A stretch of 64,000 nucleotides of DNA from Sipunculus nudus. Lineage: Eukaryota; Annelida; Sipuncula; Golfingiida; Sipunculidae. How positions within the stretch are numbered: position 1 is the first letter of the stretch; every line of letters starts with the position of its first letter. This document shows positions 47,801-56,301 of this stretch, piece by piece. Below the pieces are notes generated by a model, which was not told the DNA's origin, did not search any database, and saw only the letters and a list, made by a program, of their open reading frames with translations. Made by a program: the position numbers and the translations under genes. The DNA lies in contig CM049320.1 of the NCBI GenBank assembly GCA_026874595.1, positions 40,484,714 to 40,548,713 on the forward strand, read 5' to 3'.

Positions 47801-50800
47801 ATATCTCATTAAATACTTGACTGATGGTCATGATTTTTGTCATATATATTGATCATGAGATGTTCCATCACTTCCTGCAGACTGGTGGCGCCACCTGTAT
47901 CGTTCAATTTTTTACGAATTTTTTTCTCTATTTTTGAGACCTTTCAAAATGTAAACATCTGTTAACAAGGCACAAATCATAAAAACTGGACCTAGAATCT
48001 TCATTCTTGACACACTGAGAGACCTATGAAAAGTCTCCATGGAAACCAGAAATTAGGTCTCTGTTACCCATATTCTTCGAGCTATGGAGCCCCAAAGTAC
48101 CCCCAAGAAAAGTAAAAAATTTCATACAAAAACTTCAATATCTCATTAACTACTTGACCGATGGTCATGATTTTTAGCATAACTATTGACCATGAGATGT
48201 GTCATCACTTCCTGCAGACTGGTGGTGCCACCTTTATTGTTTGATTTTTTACGATTTTTTCCTCTATTTATGAGACCTTTAAGGATGCTGTCATCAGTTA
48301 GCATGGCACAAATCGTAACGACTGGACCTAGAATCTTCATTCTTGACACACTGAGAGGTCCATGAAAAATATCCTTGGAAACCAGAAATTAGGTCTCTGT
48401 TAACCATATCCTTTGAGCTATGGGGCCCCAAAGTACCCCCCCCCCCCCCCGAGTAGTCAAAAATTTCATACAAAAACTTCAATATCTCAATAACTACATG
48501 ACTGATGGTCATGATTTTTGGCATACATATTGATTATGAAATGTTCCATCAGTTCCTGCAGACTTGTGGCGCCACCTGTATTGTTTGATTTTTTACGATT
48601 TTTTCCTCTATTTTTGAGACCTTTAAGGATGCTGTCATCTGTTAACGTGGCACAAATCATAAGGACTGGACCTAGAATCTTCATTCTCGACACACTGAGA
48701 GACCTATGAAAAGTCTCCATGGAAACCAAAATTAGGTCTCTGTTACCCATATTCTTCGAGCTATGGAGCCCTAAAGTACCCCCAAGAAAAGTAAAAAATT
48801 TCATACAAAAACTTCAATATCTCATTAACTACTTGAATGATGGTCATGATTTGTGGCATAACTATTGATCATGAGATGTGTCATCTGTTCCTGCAGACTG
48901 GTGGCGCCACCTGTATCATTCGATTTTTTACGATTTTTTCCTCAATTTTTGAGACCTTTAAGGATGCTGTCATCTGTTAGCATGGCACAAATAGTAAAGA
49001 CTGGACCTAGAATCTTCATTCTCAACACACTAGAAGACCTATGAAAAGTCTCCATGGAAACCAGAAATTAGGTCTCTGTTACCCATATCATTCGAGCGTT
49101 GGGGCCCCAAAGTACCCCCCCAGAGTAGTCAAAAATTTCATACAAAAACTTCAATATCTCAATAACTACATCACTGATGGTCATGATTTTTGGCATACAT
49201 ATTGATTATGAGATGTTCCATCAGTTCCTGCAGACTGGTGGAGCCACCTATGTTATCTATCAAGAGGGTACAAATTGCAACAACTGGACCTAGAAACTTG
49301 TCATGCAAGGAGGCCCATGAAGAGTGCCTGTGGAAACTTGAAATTAGGTCTCTGTTACCCATATCCTTCAAGCTATAGGACTCTGAAGTATCCCTCAGAA
49401 TAATGGACAATTTGATACAAAAGCTGAAGTATCTGAACAACTAATACGGAGATCATCATGATTCTTTGCATGGATATTGACCATTAAGTGTTTTTAGCTC
49501 AGCTGACTGTAAGTCATCTGAAGTATCCCTCAGAATAATGGACAATTTGATACAAAACCTCAAGTATCTAAACAACTATTGCAGTGATCACCATGATTCT
49601 TTGCATGGATATTGATCATGGAATGTGTCATCAGTTTCTGCAGTATGGTGGCGCCACCTGTATTTTTTTTATTTTTAGCTCAGCTGACTGAAAGTCATCT
49701 GAGCTGTAGGGATCACCTTTTGTCTGTCGTCCGTCCGGCCATCCAGGCGTCTGTCTGTTAACAGGGCACAAATCATAACCGCTAGACCGGGAATCTTCTT
49801 ACTTGAAATCCTGGGAGGTCTATGGAAATTCTCCTTGTAAACCTGAAATTAGGTCACTGTGACCTATATTCTTCGAGCTATGGGGTTCTGAAGTACCCCC
49901 CAGAATAATGCAAAATTTTATACAAAAGCTCAAGTATCTGAACAACTAATGCATTAATCACCATGATTCTTTGCATGGATATTGATCATGGAGTGTTTCA
50001 TCAATTTCTGGAGATTGGTGGCGCCACCTATATTTTTTTTATTTTTACGATTTTTTTTCTCTACTTTTGTGATCTTTAAACATTTGGTCATCTGTAAACA
50101 GGGCACAAATCATAATGACTGAACCTAGAATCTTCTGTCCTCACCTCCAGGGAAGCCCATAAAAGGTCTACATGGAAACCCGAAATAAGGTCCCTGTTAC
50201 CAATATCCTTCATGCTCTGGGGCTCCGAAGTACTCCCCAGAATAAAGATTTGGTCATCTGTTAACAGAGCACAAATTATAATGACTTGACCTAGAATCTC
50301 CTTTCTTGATATGCTGGGAGGCCCCTGAAAAGTCTCCTTGTGCACCTGAAATTACATCTCTGTTACCCATATCCTTCATCCTATGCGGCTTTGAAATACC
50401 CCCCAGAATAAACATTTGGTCATCTGTTAACAGGTCACAAATCAGAATAACTGGACCTAGAATTTTATTTTTTGACATGCTGGGAGACCCCTGAAAAGTC
50501 ATGTTGTAAACCTTGAAAATAGGTGTCTGTTACCCATATCCTTCATGCTACAGAGCTCCATAGTACCCCAATGAATATTGGATGATTTTATACAAAAGGT
50601 CAAGTTTGGAAAAAGTATTTCATTCAAATTTGACATTCAGATGATAAAATTACTTTTGTCAATGTCTTCCTGGTCAGCTGAGCGTCATGACCCCTGGGTC
50701 ACTTGTTCAATTTCCGACCTGTCAGAAATCCAATATGGCCACCAGGACGCCATCTTTAATTTCCTTTAGAACATATTATCTCAAGAACTATTAAAGTGAA

Positions 50801-52788
50801 TGCAGTGGGATGTATATTAATGTAATCTTGCATTGGGTCAAAGATTTCTTAATAAATATGACCATCATTTATGAAAGCTCAGTACAGTTGGCTTGTATTG
50901 AATAAAAATTAATATGGAAGCACCCGTTTCACAATAATTCTTGCATGGATTTCCTTGATCTTTTGCTATATTTTGATCTTATATGTGGCCTGTGTGGTAT
51001 TCCTTTTGAGACTGACAGGTATCGAGCAAGCTGTTGGATTAGTTCCTGATAGCTCAACAACCATACATTTTGCCACAGACCATCATTCACTATGTTTTAA
51101 CCAGACATATTTGATAAGAATTTATGGCAGTGTAGAAAGTTTAAACAAAATTGGCATATAGGTTCTGCAACAATTTTACTAGAAGTTGTGAATTGCAGCC
51201 CATGATGTGGCAGGTCATGCTTGGCAGCTCAGCGTCATGACCCATGGGTCACTTGTTGTATAAATGCCTTATATACCATCTCATCTCTGAACAGAACAAA
51301 GAACCATTCCTGGTTCAGTTTGGTTTGCCCACTGGTTCAACCTATTCCATGAACCAGTGCACCGAAAGGCCTTTACCGGTATGCTTAACCAAAAGTTCAA
51401 CCAAATTTCAGTCAGAGCACCAAAACACACCCATAGCTTCACCTCATTCCTCCGTAAGTCTGGTTGAGGAAAGTGACCTCTTTCTCTCTTAGGCAGATAG
51501 ATCTGTTAAGAGTCTATTCCACCAAGGGATGCCCATTGAAATTTGTCAGTATTTTTTAAATTGGCTGATCAGTTCCAAAAAAAAGAAATTGCAAACTTTT
51601 TTCAAAATTCTATAAAAATAATATCTGAGAGAATTGTATCACTACTTGCAATTCCAATGTTGAAAGTCAAGGCAGTTATAGTCATGTTTACAATGAAAAG
51701 TTGGTGACAGGTTGTTTCATTAGGGTGTCATTGATATAGTCAAAAAGAAGTTGGTAACCCATGGATACAAGAATCATTAGTTTGTGAAAAAAAGTGGTGT
51801 CTTTTCAGGAAGTTTTTCAGCTTGTATTACCCCTCTAGTCCCTGAGCCACTTAAGTGTAAAAATGTGTGATAATATTTAAGCTAGTGAGAATTATCATGA
51901 TATTTTGTTGTGCAACCTGTTATAAATGAAAGTTTATTTTTAACAAAATAAGTTGCAACGGAAACATTAGGCATGCACCTTATTTACTTCAAGAGAACAA
52001 AAAACCTGCATGTTAAACCTTTTATTTGGTTTAATTGCATCATAAATAAATTTTCTTAAAAAATGTAACTGTCACAGGGAGGTTGGTAACCAATGGAAAA
52101 CTCCATGTCAGTTGGCCACATAGTTCAGAAGAATCATAATTTGGAAATTTTTATTCCTACATTTATTCCTATGATATTTATGCCAATACATCTTGAATAA
52201 TGGATTTTCTGTGTGAGCACTTTGTATGATTGTGACAATCCTTCCAGCTGTCAGGCGTGACAACGTGGGAAGATACGCAAGTATTAACACACAAGATGAC
52301 TACGCAGATGCTGCAGATAACAGAACTATATAAAATAGTTGCCACAATTATAGAAGATAACGTGTTGTGTGCTGACTTTATAATATTATGTCACCACTTT
52401 ATTTGAATCATTGGATATGGAGATAAAATTAATACTAGTTAACATGTGTAAAACTTCAGATTTTATTGTTTCAGTGAATTGTGTTAATCATACATTATAT
52501 TGTATGAGACATTAATTTTTTAAAAGCTTTCTCAACAAATATATATATGTTTTAGCTATAATAGTGCAGCAGCTAAATATTTGAGGGCAGTAGCCAATAT
52601 TAGGTATTTTTTCGCAGTGTTAACAGATCTATATCCTTATTTAAGAATACTTAAATATTTAAGAATACTTAAATTTAAAGTAGGTGTTTCTTTTAGGAGG
52701 AAGGGGGGATGTAAATTTTGCATAGACACTGTGATAATATCATGTTTTTGCAGCCTGGCTGTATAATGTTCATATAGGTCTATATACA

Positions 52789-52837
<49 letters not shown>

Positions 52838-54901
52838 TTAATGTTTTTTTATGTAATTGTTTCTAAAGAAAAATACATGTTACTGCCACCAGTAAGTGAC
52901 TTACAGAACTAGTTATATTCAGGATAGTATTTTAATTATACTATTTCCATCCTAAAATTAGGAATAAAACAATTCAATATTCCTTAAGGAAGCGAGAGAG
53001 GAAACTTAAGGTTGATTATGTCTGTCTAACTCAGAGGCTATAGGTTAATTACTGATATTAGTGTTCATCATGGCCTTAGTTACTGCTAGCAGTTTTAGTG
53101 TTATACATAGATGTATGGCAGTTAAATGCACCAAACTACCATGATATCATATATCAGAGACAATTCAGTACATTTCAGTTAAAGGCTATAACTAAACAGA
53201 AATTACATATTTCTTGGTATATTGGTCGCAGTTACTACAAATGTATTCAGTTTATCGATTTACCTATTTCCTGGAGCCATGTTCTTCAGTAATCATATGT
53301 AATTTTGCAAAAAGAGTAGAGATACTTGCCACCCCTTTAAGAGGTTTGACTGAACAAACAGTCAACTTGTGTCTGCTTGTATGACAGGACTTTACCTTGG
53401 TATTCTGTCAGGGTCATTGATATCATAAATTAAAGAAAAAACTTATTTTATTTTTCTCTCAGCTTTCTATCAGCTGGGTTTGTGTACTGTACAGAAATGT
53501 TAGTGAGATACCTCATTAATGATATTATTACACAAGTAACCATAGAAACGGTAGAATTAATTTAATATTATAAATAACCACTTCCTCTTATTGCTATCAC
53601 CATTTATTGTCTGTTACTGGGTCTGTTTGTATGATTTCTGTTATGGTTATGCATTTATTATTTTTATGAAATAATTTACGTCTCAAAGGCTTTGTGCTAT
53701 ACAGTAGGCAACAATAATTATGGTCACAGCCAGGGCAGCATTTAACCTCTGATCATGAAGAAGGGGAATGGATCATATGCTGTGGATATACTGGTATATT
53801 TAAGGCACAGGGTCTGTTTAAACAGGGGTCCTTCCAAAGATGGTCATACAATGACATCACAGATTGCAGAGATTTCTAGATCATGAGTAGAATAATGTTT
53901 AAAATAGAACCTTTTATTTTATATCCTTCCATTTTAGAAATATATGTAAGAATATCTACAGACAATAACATAGTTAATTATACGTATTCAATGTAAGTAC
54001 GAATTAGATATAACTTAAAGGAGTTGAAATGGTGACAGGTCTTTCATGTGCAAAAATGCAAGGATTAGTAGAGATGAAAAAAATGAAACTGTATTGGTTA
54101 TCAAAGTCTCACTCCATAGGTTCAAATTCCTTGGTTTTGTCTATGAATTAAAGTTTAAAATATACAGTTATTAGTACACTAAATTGTTAGATATGTAAAA
54201 AAGAGTGAATAATTTACAGTGTTCTGGACCATGACGTGTTGTTTTGTTCATTAGATTTAGGGGTACTTTTAATGGAAAATACTGTTATTTAGAAAGAGGG
54301 ATAAATGAGAAATGTGCTGAAATAGCACTTTATGAGTTCTGTTGTTAGTGTGCTGGATTACTGGTATCTCAGGATAAATATTTTTTGTGTCTCATATCTG
54401 TTATACACATGTGTTGCATGTTGTTACAGTGTTATACATGTGTTTGTTGCATGTTATTACAGTGTTACATATGTGTTAGTTGCATGTGGTTACAGTGTTA
54501 TACATATACATGTGTTAGGTACATGTTATTACTGTGTTAAACATATTAGGTACAGTGTCTTTTATATATAATGAAACAGTGCAGCATATATTGATTATAA
54601 TATTTTTCATGTATTCTTTTTCAGAATAAGTACATTAGCATGTTTTTCAATTTTATCATTTTATATATGTATTTTTTTAAGAGAAGTGTTTTCAATTTGC
54701 TTTGCTTATGTATTGCATTAATACTTAACACAGGGACAAATGTTTTCAATGGGTAAATCTGTTTATGCTGATATATTCTGAATCGTGTGATTGTTTGTGT
54801 GTTTAACAGAAAGCCGAGCTGTCCAACAAAGTCCAAATATACAGGACAGCAGTGACACAACAAAACACACAGAGGTCAAAAACCAGCCCATCCCAACATA
54901 G
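29787..54901 (+). CDS. SLC35F6: Solute carrier family 35 member F6 (9 coding exons, 402 aa)
   Basis: Exons: 29787-29863, 32266-32335, 35532-35745, 36357-36527, 39651-39761, 43284-43445, 44442-44586, 44707-44873, 54810-54901. All introns are GT-AG and the phases match throughout, totalling 1209 nt with a TAG stop. The protein is a multi-pass transporter of the drug/metabolite transporter superfamily, expected to have about ten membrane helices. Motifs shared with vertebrate SLC35F6 include VTGSINTLS at the N-terminus, FLPPALCDMTGTSLMY, SSFQMLRGAVIIFT, IIMAQ.IVAIQMV.EEKFV.KHN, and NFAGISVTKELSATTRMVLD. The human protein is about 371 aa; the extra length is mainly in the cytosolic tail. The vertebrate protein (also called ANT2-binding protein) is reported in lysosomal and mitochondrial membranes; its substrate is not established. 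The tail has an acidic cluster and a D-x-x-x-LL motif. Introns span 120 bp to 9.9 kb, lengthened by repeats. Confidence 0.96.
30155..31178. mobile_element. 1-kb TIR element with palindromic ends, 8-bp target duplication
   Basis: CCCATCAT occurs exactly at 30147-30154 and 31179-31186. Between them the two ends are inverted repeats of about 62 bp (left GGTCCCCCTAAACACCC, right complement GGTCCGCCTAAACACCC), each containing the self-complementary ACCCAAAACACCGGTGTTTTGGGT (perfect at 30169-30192, one A shorter on the right). The interior has no transposase frame. It interrupts a 'gaccacctgtc' repeat, whose halves are at 30090-30150 and 31187-31275. An 8-bp duplication fits hAT, P or Merlin-type transposases; which one is undetermined. 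It lies in SLC35F6 intron 1. Confidence 0.75.
31187..32265. other. SLC35F6 intron 1, remainder
   Basis: After the second half of the interrupted repeat (to about 31275), a patch at 31530-31800 holds short local repeats (CTGCCGGCA, and CAGTC...TGACTGCTTGCAACT twice). I see no exon until 32266. Confidence 0.5.
32266..32335 (+). CDS. SLC35F6: SLC35F6 exon 2
   Basis: It follows TTTCAG and ends in CAG before GTGAGT (phase 0). It encodes residues 26-49: KWADNSKA, then the loop to FNHPFFQ, matching the vertebrate KWADN...HPFLQ segment. Confidence 0.93.
32336..35531. other. SLC35F6 intron 2
   Basis: There is no internal exon. At 33150-33290 the phrase GTCAGG(A/G)AA recurs five or so times, and at 35060-35490 GGTCTTG/GGCCTTG-type phrases recur; both look like dispersed-repeat fragments. 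A G-run is at 34636-34645. Confidence 0.45.
35532..35745 (+). CDS. SLC35F6: SLC35F6 exon 3
   Basis: It follows TTTTTCAG and ends before GTGAGG in phase 1. It encodes residues 50-120 with two to three membrane helices, including AVGMFLGE.SCL and FLPPALCDMTGTSLMY. Confidence 0.95.
36357..36527 (+). CDS. SLC35F6: SLC35F6 exon 4
   Basis: It follows TTTTCCAG and ends before GTAAGT in phase 1. It encodes residues 121-177: the EamA-like helix AVIIFTALLSVAFLGR and LGMLFVVIGLILVGIAD. Confidence 0.95.
37640..38530. repeat. 63-bp tandem repeat (about 14 copies) in SLC35F6 intron 4
   Basis: The unit is GGATACTTAATGGATTGATA followed by ATATTAAAGTCTGTTTGAAA and GATACTTGCTGGTGTGATTGCAT. Central copies (about 37970-38420) are nearly identical; the edges diverge, as expected of an array growing by unequal exchange. 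63 bp is 21 codons, so a minus-strand frame of 231 codons stays open across it (37755-38450). I interpret this as repeat geometry, not a gene. Confidence 0.92.
38531..39650. other. SLC35F6 intron 4, distal part
   Basis: No exon or clear repeat was seen. Opposing frames at 39131-39466 have no domain features. Confidence 0.45.
39651..39761 (+). CDS. SLC35F6: SLC35F6 exon 5
   Basis: It follows TTCCCATCAG and ends before GTAAAT in phase 1. It encodes residues 178-214: DLIIIMAQVIVAIQMV, then EEKFVNKHN and VGWEG. Confidence 0.95.
39976..42011 (+). mobile_element. Dispersed hairpin-ended repeat with nested copy (SLC35F6 intron 5)
   Basis: Two 5' ends are visible (TTTTTAGTTCACCTGACT at 39978 and TTTTTTAGCTCAGCTGACT at 40255). 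Each is an inverted repeat forming a hairpin with AGTCATCTGAGCT and is followed by GTCC/GTCTGTCCGTCC runs. The 3' end TCAGCTGAGCGATGTGACCCATGGGTCCTTTGTTT is at 41978-42011. GCTCAGCTGA near the 5' end is the inverse of TCAGCTGAGC near the 3' end, and GACCCATGGGTC forms a terminal hairpin. There is no coding capacity. The architecture resembles non-autonomous Helentrons. Confidence 0.6.
42244..43100 (+). repeat. Repeat array with GGTGG(C/T)(G/A)CCACC motifs (SLC35F6 intron 5)
   Basis: It opens with TTTTTAGCTCAGCTGACTATAAGT. About 280-bp units follow, sharing CAACCATTTTTGCACAGTGTCCATCTGTTCATCTGC, ATATCTCTGCAGTGGTTGGACTTATCCACCTGAAAT and degraded palindromes (GGTGGCACCACC, GGTGGCACTACC, GGTGCCACC, GGTGGCGCTGCC). 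It is the reverse complement of the 13.4-13.9 kb array. It ends about 180 bp before exon 6. Confidence 0.65.
43284..43445 (+). CDS. SLC35F6: SLC35F6 exon 6
   Basis: It follows TTGTTGCAG and ends before GTAAGC in phase 1. It encodes residues 215-268, with helix FFGFFILGLLLIPFYFI and a loop LEDVIDA matching the vertebrate LEDALDA. Confidence 0.95.
   Translation, partial: VSSGSSFWVCCSFRFTLSKSVHYCLETDHKTDWKMLLMLSHRCGIIPSSLWLL
44442..44586 (+). CDS. SLC35F6: SLC35F6 exon 7 (signature exon)
   Basis: It follows TTTCTTTCAG and ends before GTAAGT in phase 2. It encodes residues 269-316, holding the most conserved block, FFNFAGISVTKELSATTRMV, then LDSLRT and a membrane helix. Confidence 0.96.
44707..44873 (+). 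CDS. SLC35F6: SLC35F6 exon 8 (last helix and acidic tail)
   Basis: It follows ATTTTAAG and ends before GTAAGA in phase 1. It encodes residues 317-372: the final helix (FVVLIVGMSVYNDLI), a basic RRR turn, then DDDDEDD and FRPLL. The preceding intron is only 120 bp, the shortest in the gene. Confidence 0.93.
45303..47180 (+). repeat. Dispersed hairpin-ended repeat, copy in intron 8
   Basis: It begins TTTTTAGCTCAGCTGACTTTCAGTCATGCTGGGCTATAG, followed by GTCTGTCCGTCCGGCCGTCC. A series of roughly 130-bp units follows, each containing GAGGTCA(A)AAGGTCAAGGTCA, CATCTTTCACATATAGCTCACCTACCAA and GGGGAAGAA (45600-46100). Its 3' end is not clear. The AGGTCAAGGTCA phrases are part of the repeat and should not be read as receptor sites. 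Confidence 0.55.
47181..50707 (+). mobile_element. 3.5-kb hairpin-ended repeat with ~340-bp internal array (intron 8)
   Basis: The 5' end TTTTTAGCTCAGCTGACTGAAAGTCATCTGAGCTATAG is followed by a (GTCT)n/GTCC tract. The 3' end TCAGCTGAGCGTCATGACCCCTGGGTCACTTGTT is at about 50673-50706. Inside, a unit of about 335-344 bp repeats at least five times, each with GGCACAAATCGTAA, CTGGACCTAGAATCTTCATTCT, GAAACCAGAAATTAGGTCTCTGTTACCCATAT, GGTCATGATTTTTGGCATA and CAGACTGGTGGCGCCACCTGTAT. Extra internal 5' ends at 49493 and 49674 indicate nested or rearranged copies. The minus-strand frames of 67-105 codons are shadows of this array. Confidence 0.7.
50708..54809. other. SLC35F6 intron 8, distal part
   Basis: An isolated 3' repeat end (CAGCTCAGCGTCATGACCCATGGGTCACTTGTT) lies at 51226-51256. 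A (TA)n run is at 52797-52833. Four imperfect units of about 37-45 bp (GTGTTAGTTGCATGTTATTACAGTGTTATACAT) are at 54400-54550. No exon was recognised between 44873 and 54810. Confidence 0.5.
54810..54901 (+). CDS. SLC35F6: SLC35F6 exon 9 (C-terminal tail)
   Basis: It follows GTTTAACAG and encodes the last 30 residues, polar and Q/N/T-rich (ESRAVQQSPNIQDSSDTTKH, then a short end), to a TAG at 54899-54901. It is poorly conserved, but phase and position support it. It is separated from exon 8 by a 9.9-kb repeat-filled intron. Confidence 0.8.
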
Positions 54902-55891
54902 CGGCAAACACAGAGGTCAAACATAACCATTGAGGTTATCAGGTGGTTTGTGTGTGTCCCTGTGTAATCCCAGTATCAGTCATAAGTCCATGCACTCACT
55001 AATAAAATCCCAACACTAAAATCCAATCTTTACTGAACTGCATATAAAGATTACCCTCCCTGCCTTTAGTAAAGAAAAAGCTCCTCTTGTTCTACACAAC
55101 CAGATCATTTGTAGTACCCCTGATAATTTGTGCACTGAACACCGTTAGCTTGTAGCGCACTTCAATATTACTGTCTGATATGTTAATGATGCATTTTGCA
55201 AAATATCCAATAATGCAAAAATTCCAATGACTTTTTTTTTATATAAATACAGTACAACCTCTAATTGTGGACACTGAAAGGAACCTACATCTTGTCAGTA
55301 ATTAGGAGGTGACCATATCAGAAAGGTCACTAACCATAAAGTCTACTTATAACTTTTGTGTTCATTATAGAGCAGTAAATGTAATTCAGATGTGACTCAT
55401 AAGGGTGGGTTTTCCATGCATTGCAAAAAGCTTACAAGTGACCTAAAAAGGACAGAATAAATGCTCATTTGTTATTTGTTAAGTCATGTAATAATAATTC
55501 TCTAATGTTTTAGATATCATTTCTCAGGCACATTTTACAAATTGTACCAGTTTTCAGTCATAGCAAATATTTTATTTGATTATTCATTGAAAATAAGCAC
55601 CAAAATGACCATAATACAATCATTGATTTGACCAGATGACAAGCCATTCCAATGAAAAGTGTGTAATAATAGTTTGTTCATAAAATTAATGTTGAAAAGC
55701 AGGTCTGCTTAACTAAAATATATCTGTATAAATGGTAATTATGTATTTTATTTTAATTTGTGAGTACATTTTGTTTATATAAGGATATATGAGGATTCTA
55801 CTTTTTATTTAATTTTTTTGTATGAATGCTCAATCTCTCCCTCTCAGAAGAGCTGATGCATAGACTCATTGAGCAAACATACTGTAAATAT

Positions 55892-55946
<55 letters not shown>

Positions 55947-56300
55947 CACATCTACAATTTATATATATATATATATATATACAGTGGACTACCTGTCTTT
56001 TTAAGACCCCCTTTGAGTGACCCTGATACATTCACATTGGTTATAACAGACCTGACTTTTAAAAGCACATATGAATTAAAACCACTTTTTGCCACTCCCA
56101 TAGGTGGTGTTTTATCACAGGGTTCACTGTATATATAGAGAGAGAGAGAGTATGAGCTCAATACACAAAAGGGAGATTTGCTAAACTGTAGCCTTTACAA
56201 GATAATATACAGTAGGTGTCATGTTATGCTAATACAGAACAGTTCTGTGAGAGAAGTAAATAAAGGTGTTTTTGCCATTTAGATGTTAAATCCTGTATAG
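54902..56300. other. SLC35F6 3' flank
   Basis: It contains the likely 3' UTR, a 'gaccacc'-type repeat fragment (55243-55335), (TA)n runs (55898-55942 and 55958-55981), and a TIR element at 55978-56135 with ends TATACAGTGGAC and TTCACTGTATA. No gene. Confidence 0.5.
55001..55006 (+). promoter_or_regulatory. Candidate SLC35F6 polyadenylation signal
   Basis: An AATAAA about 100 nt after the stop codon. Several later hexamers (for example near 58620) could give longer 3' ends. Confidence 0.4.
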
Positions 56301-56301
56301 T

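Noticed and set aside
47335-49440. Several 60-105-codon frames on both strands
   Set aside because: All fall in the ~340-bp intronic array and are near-copies of each other in shifted frames.
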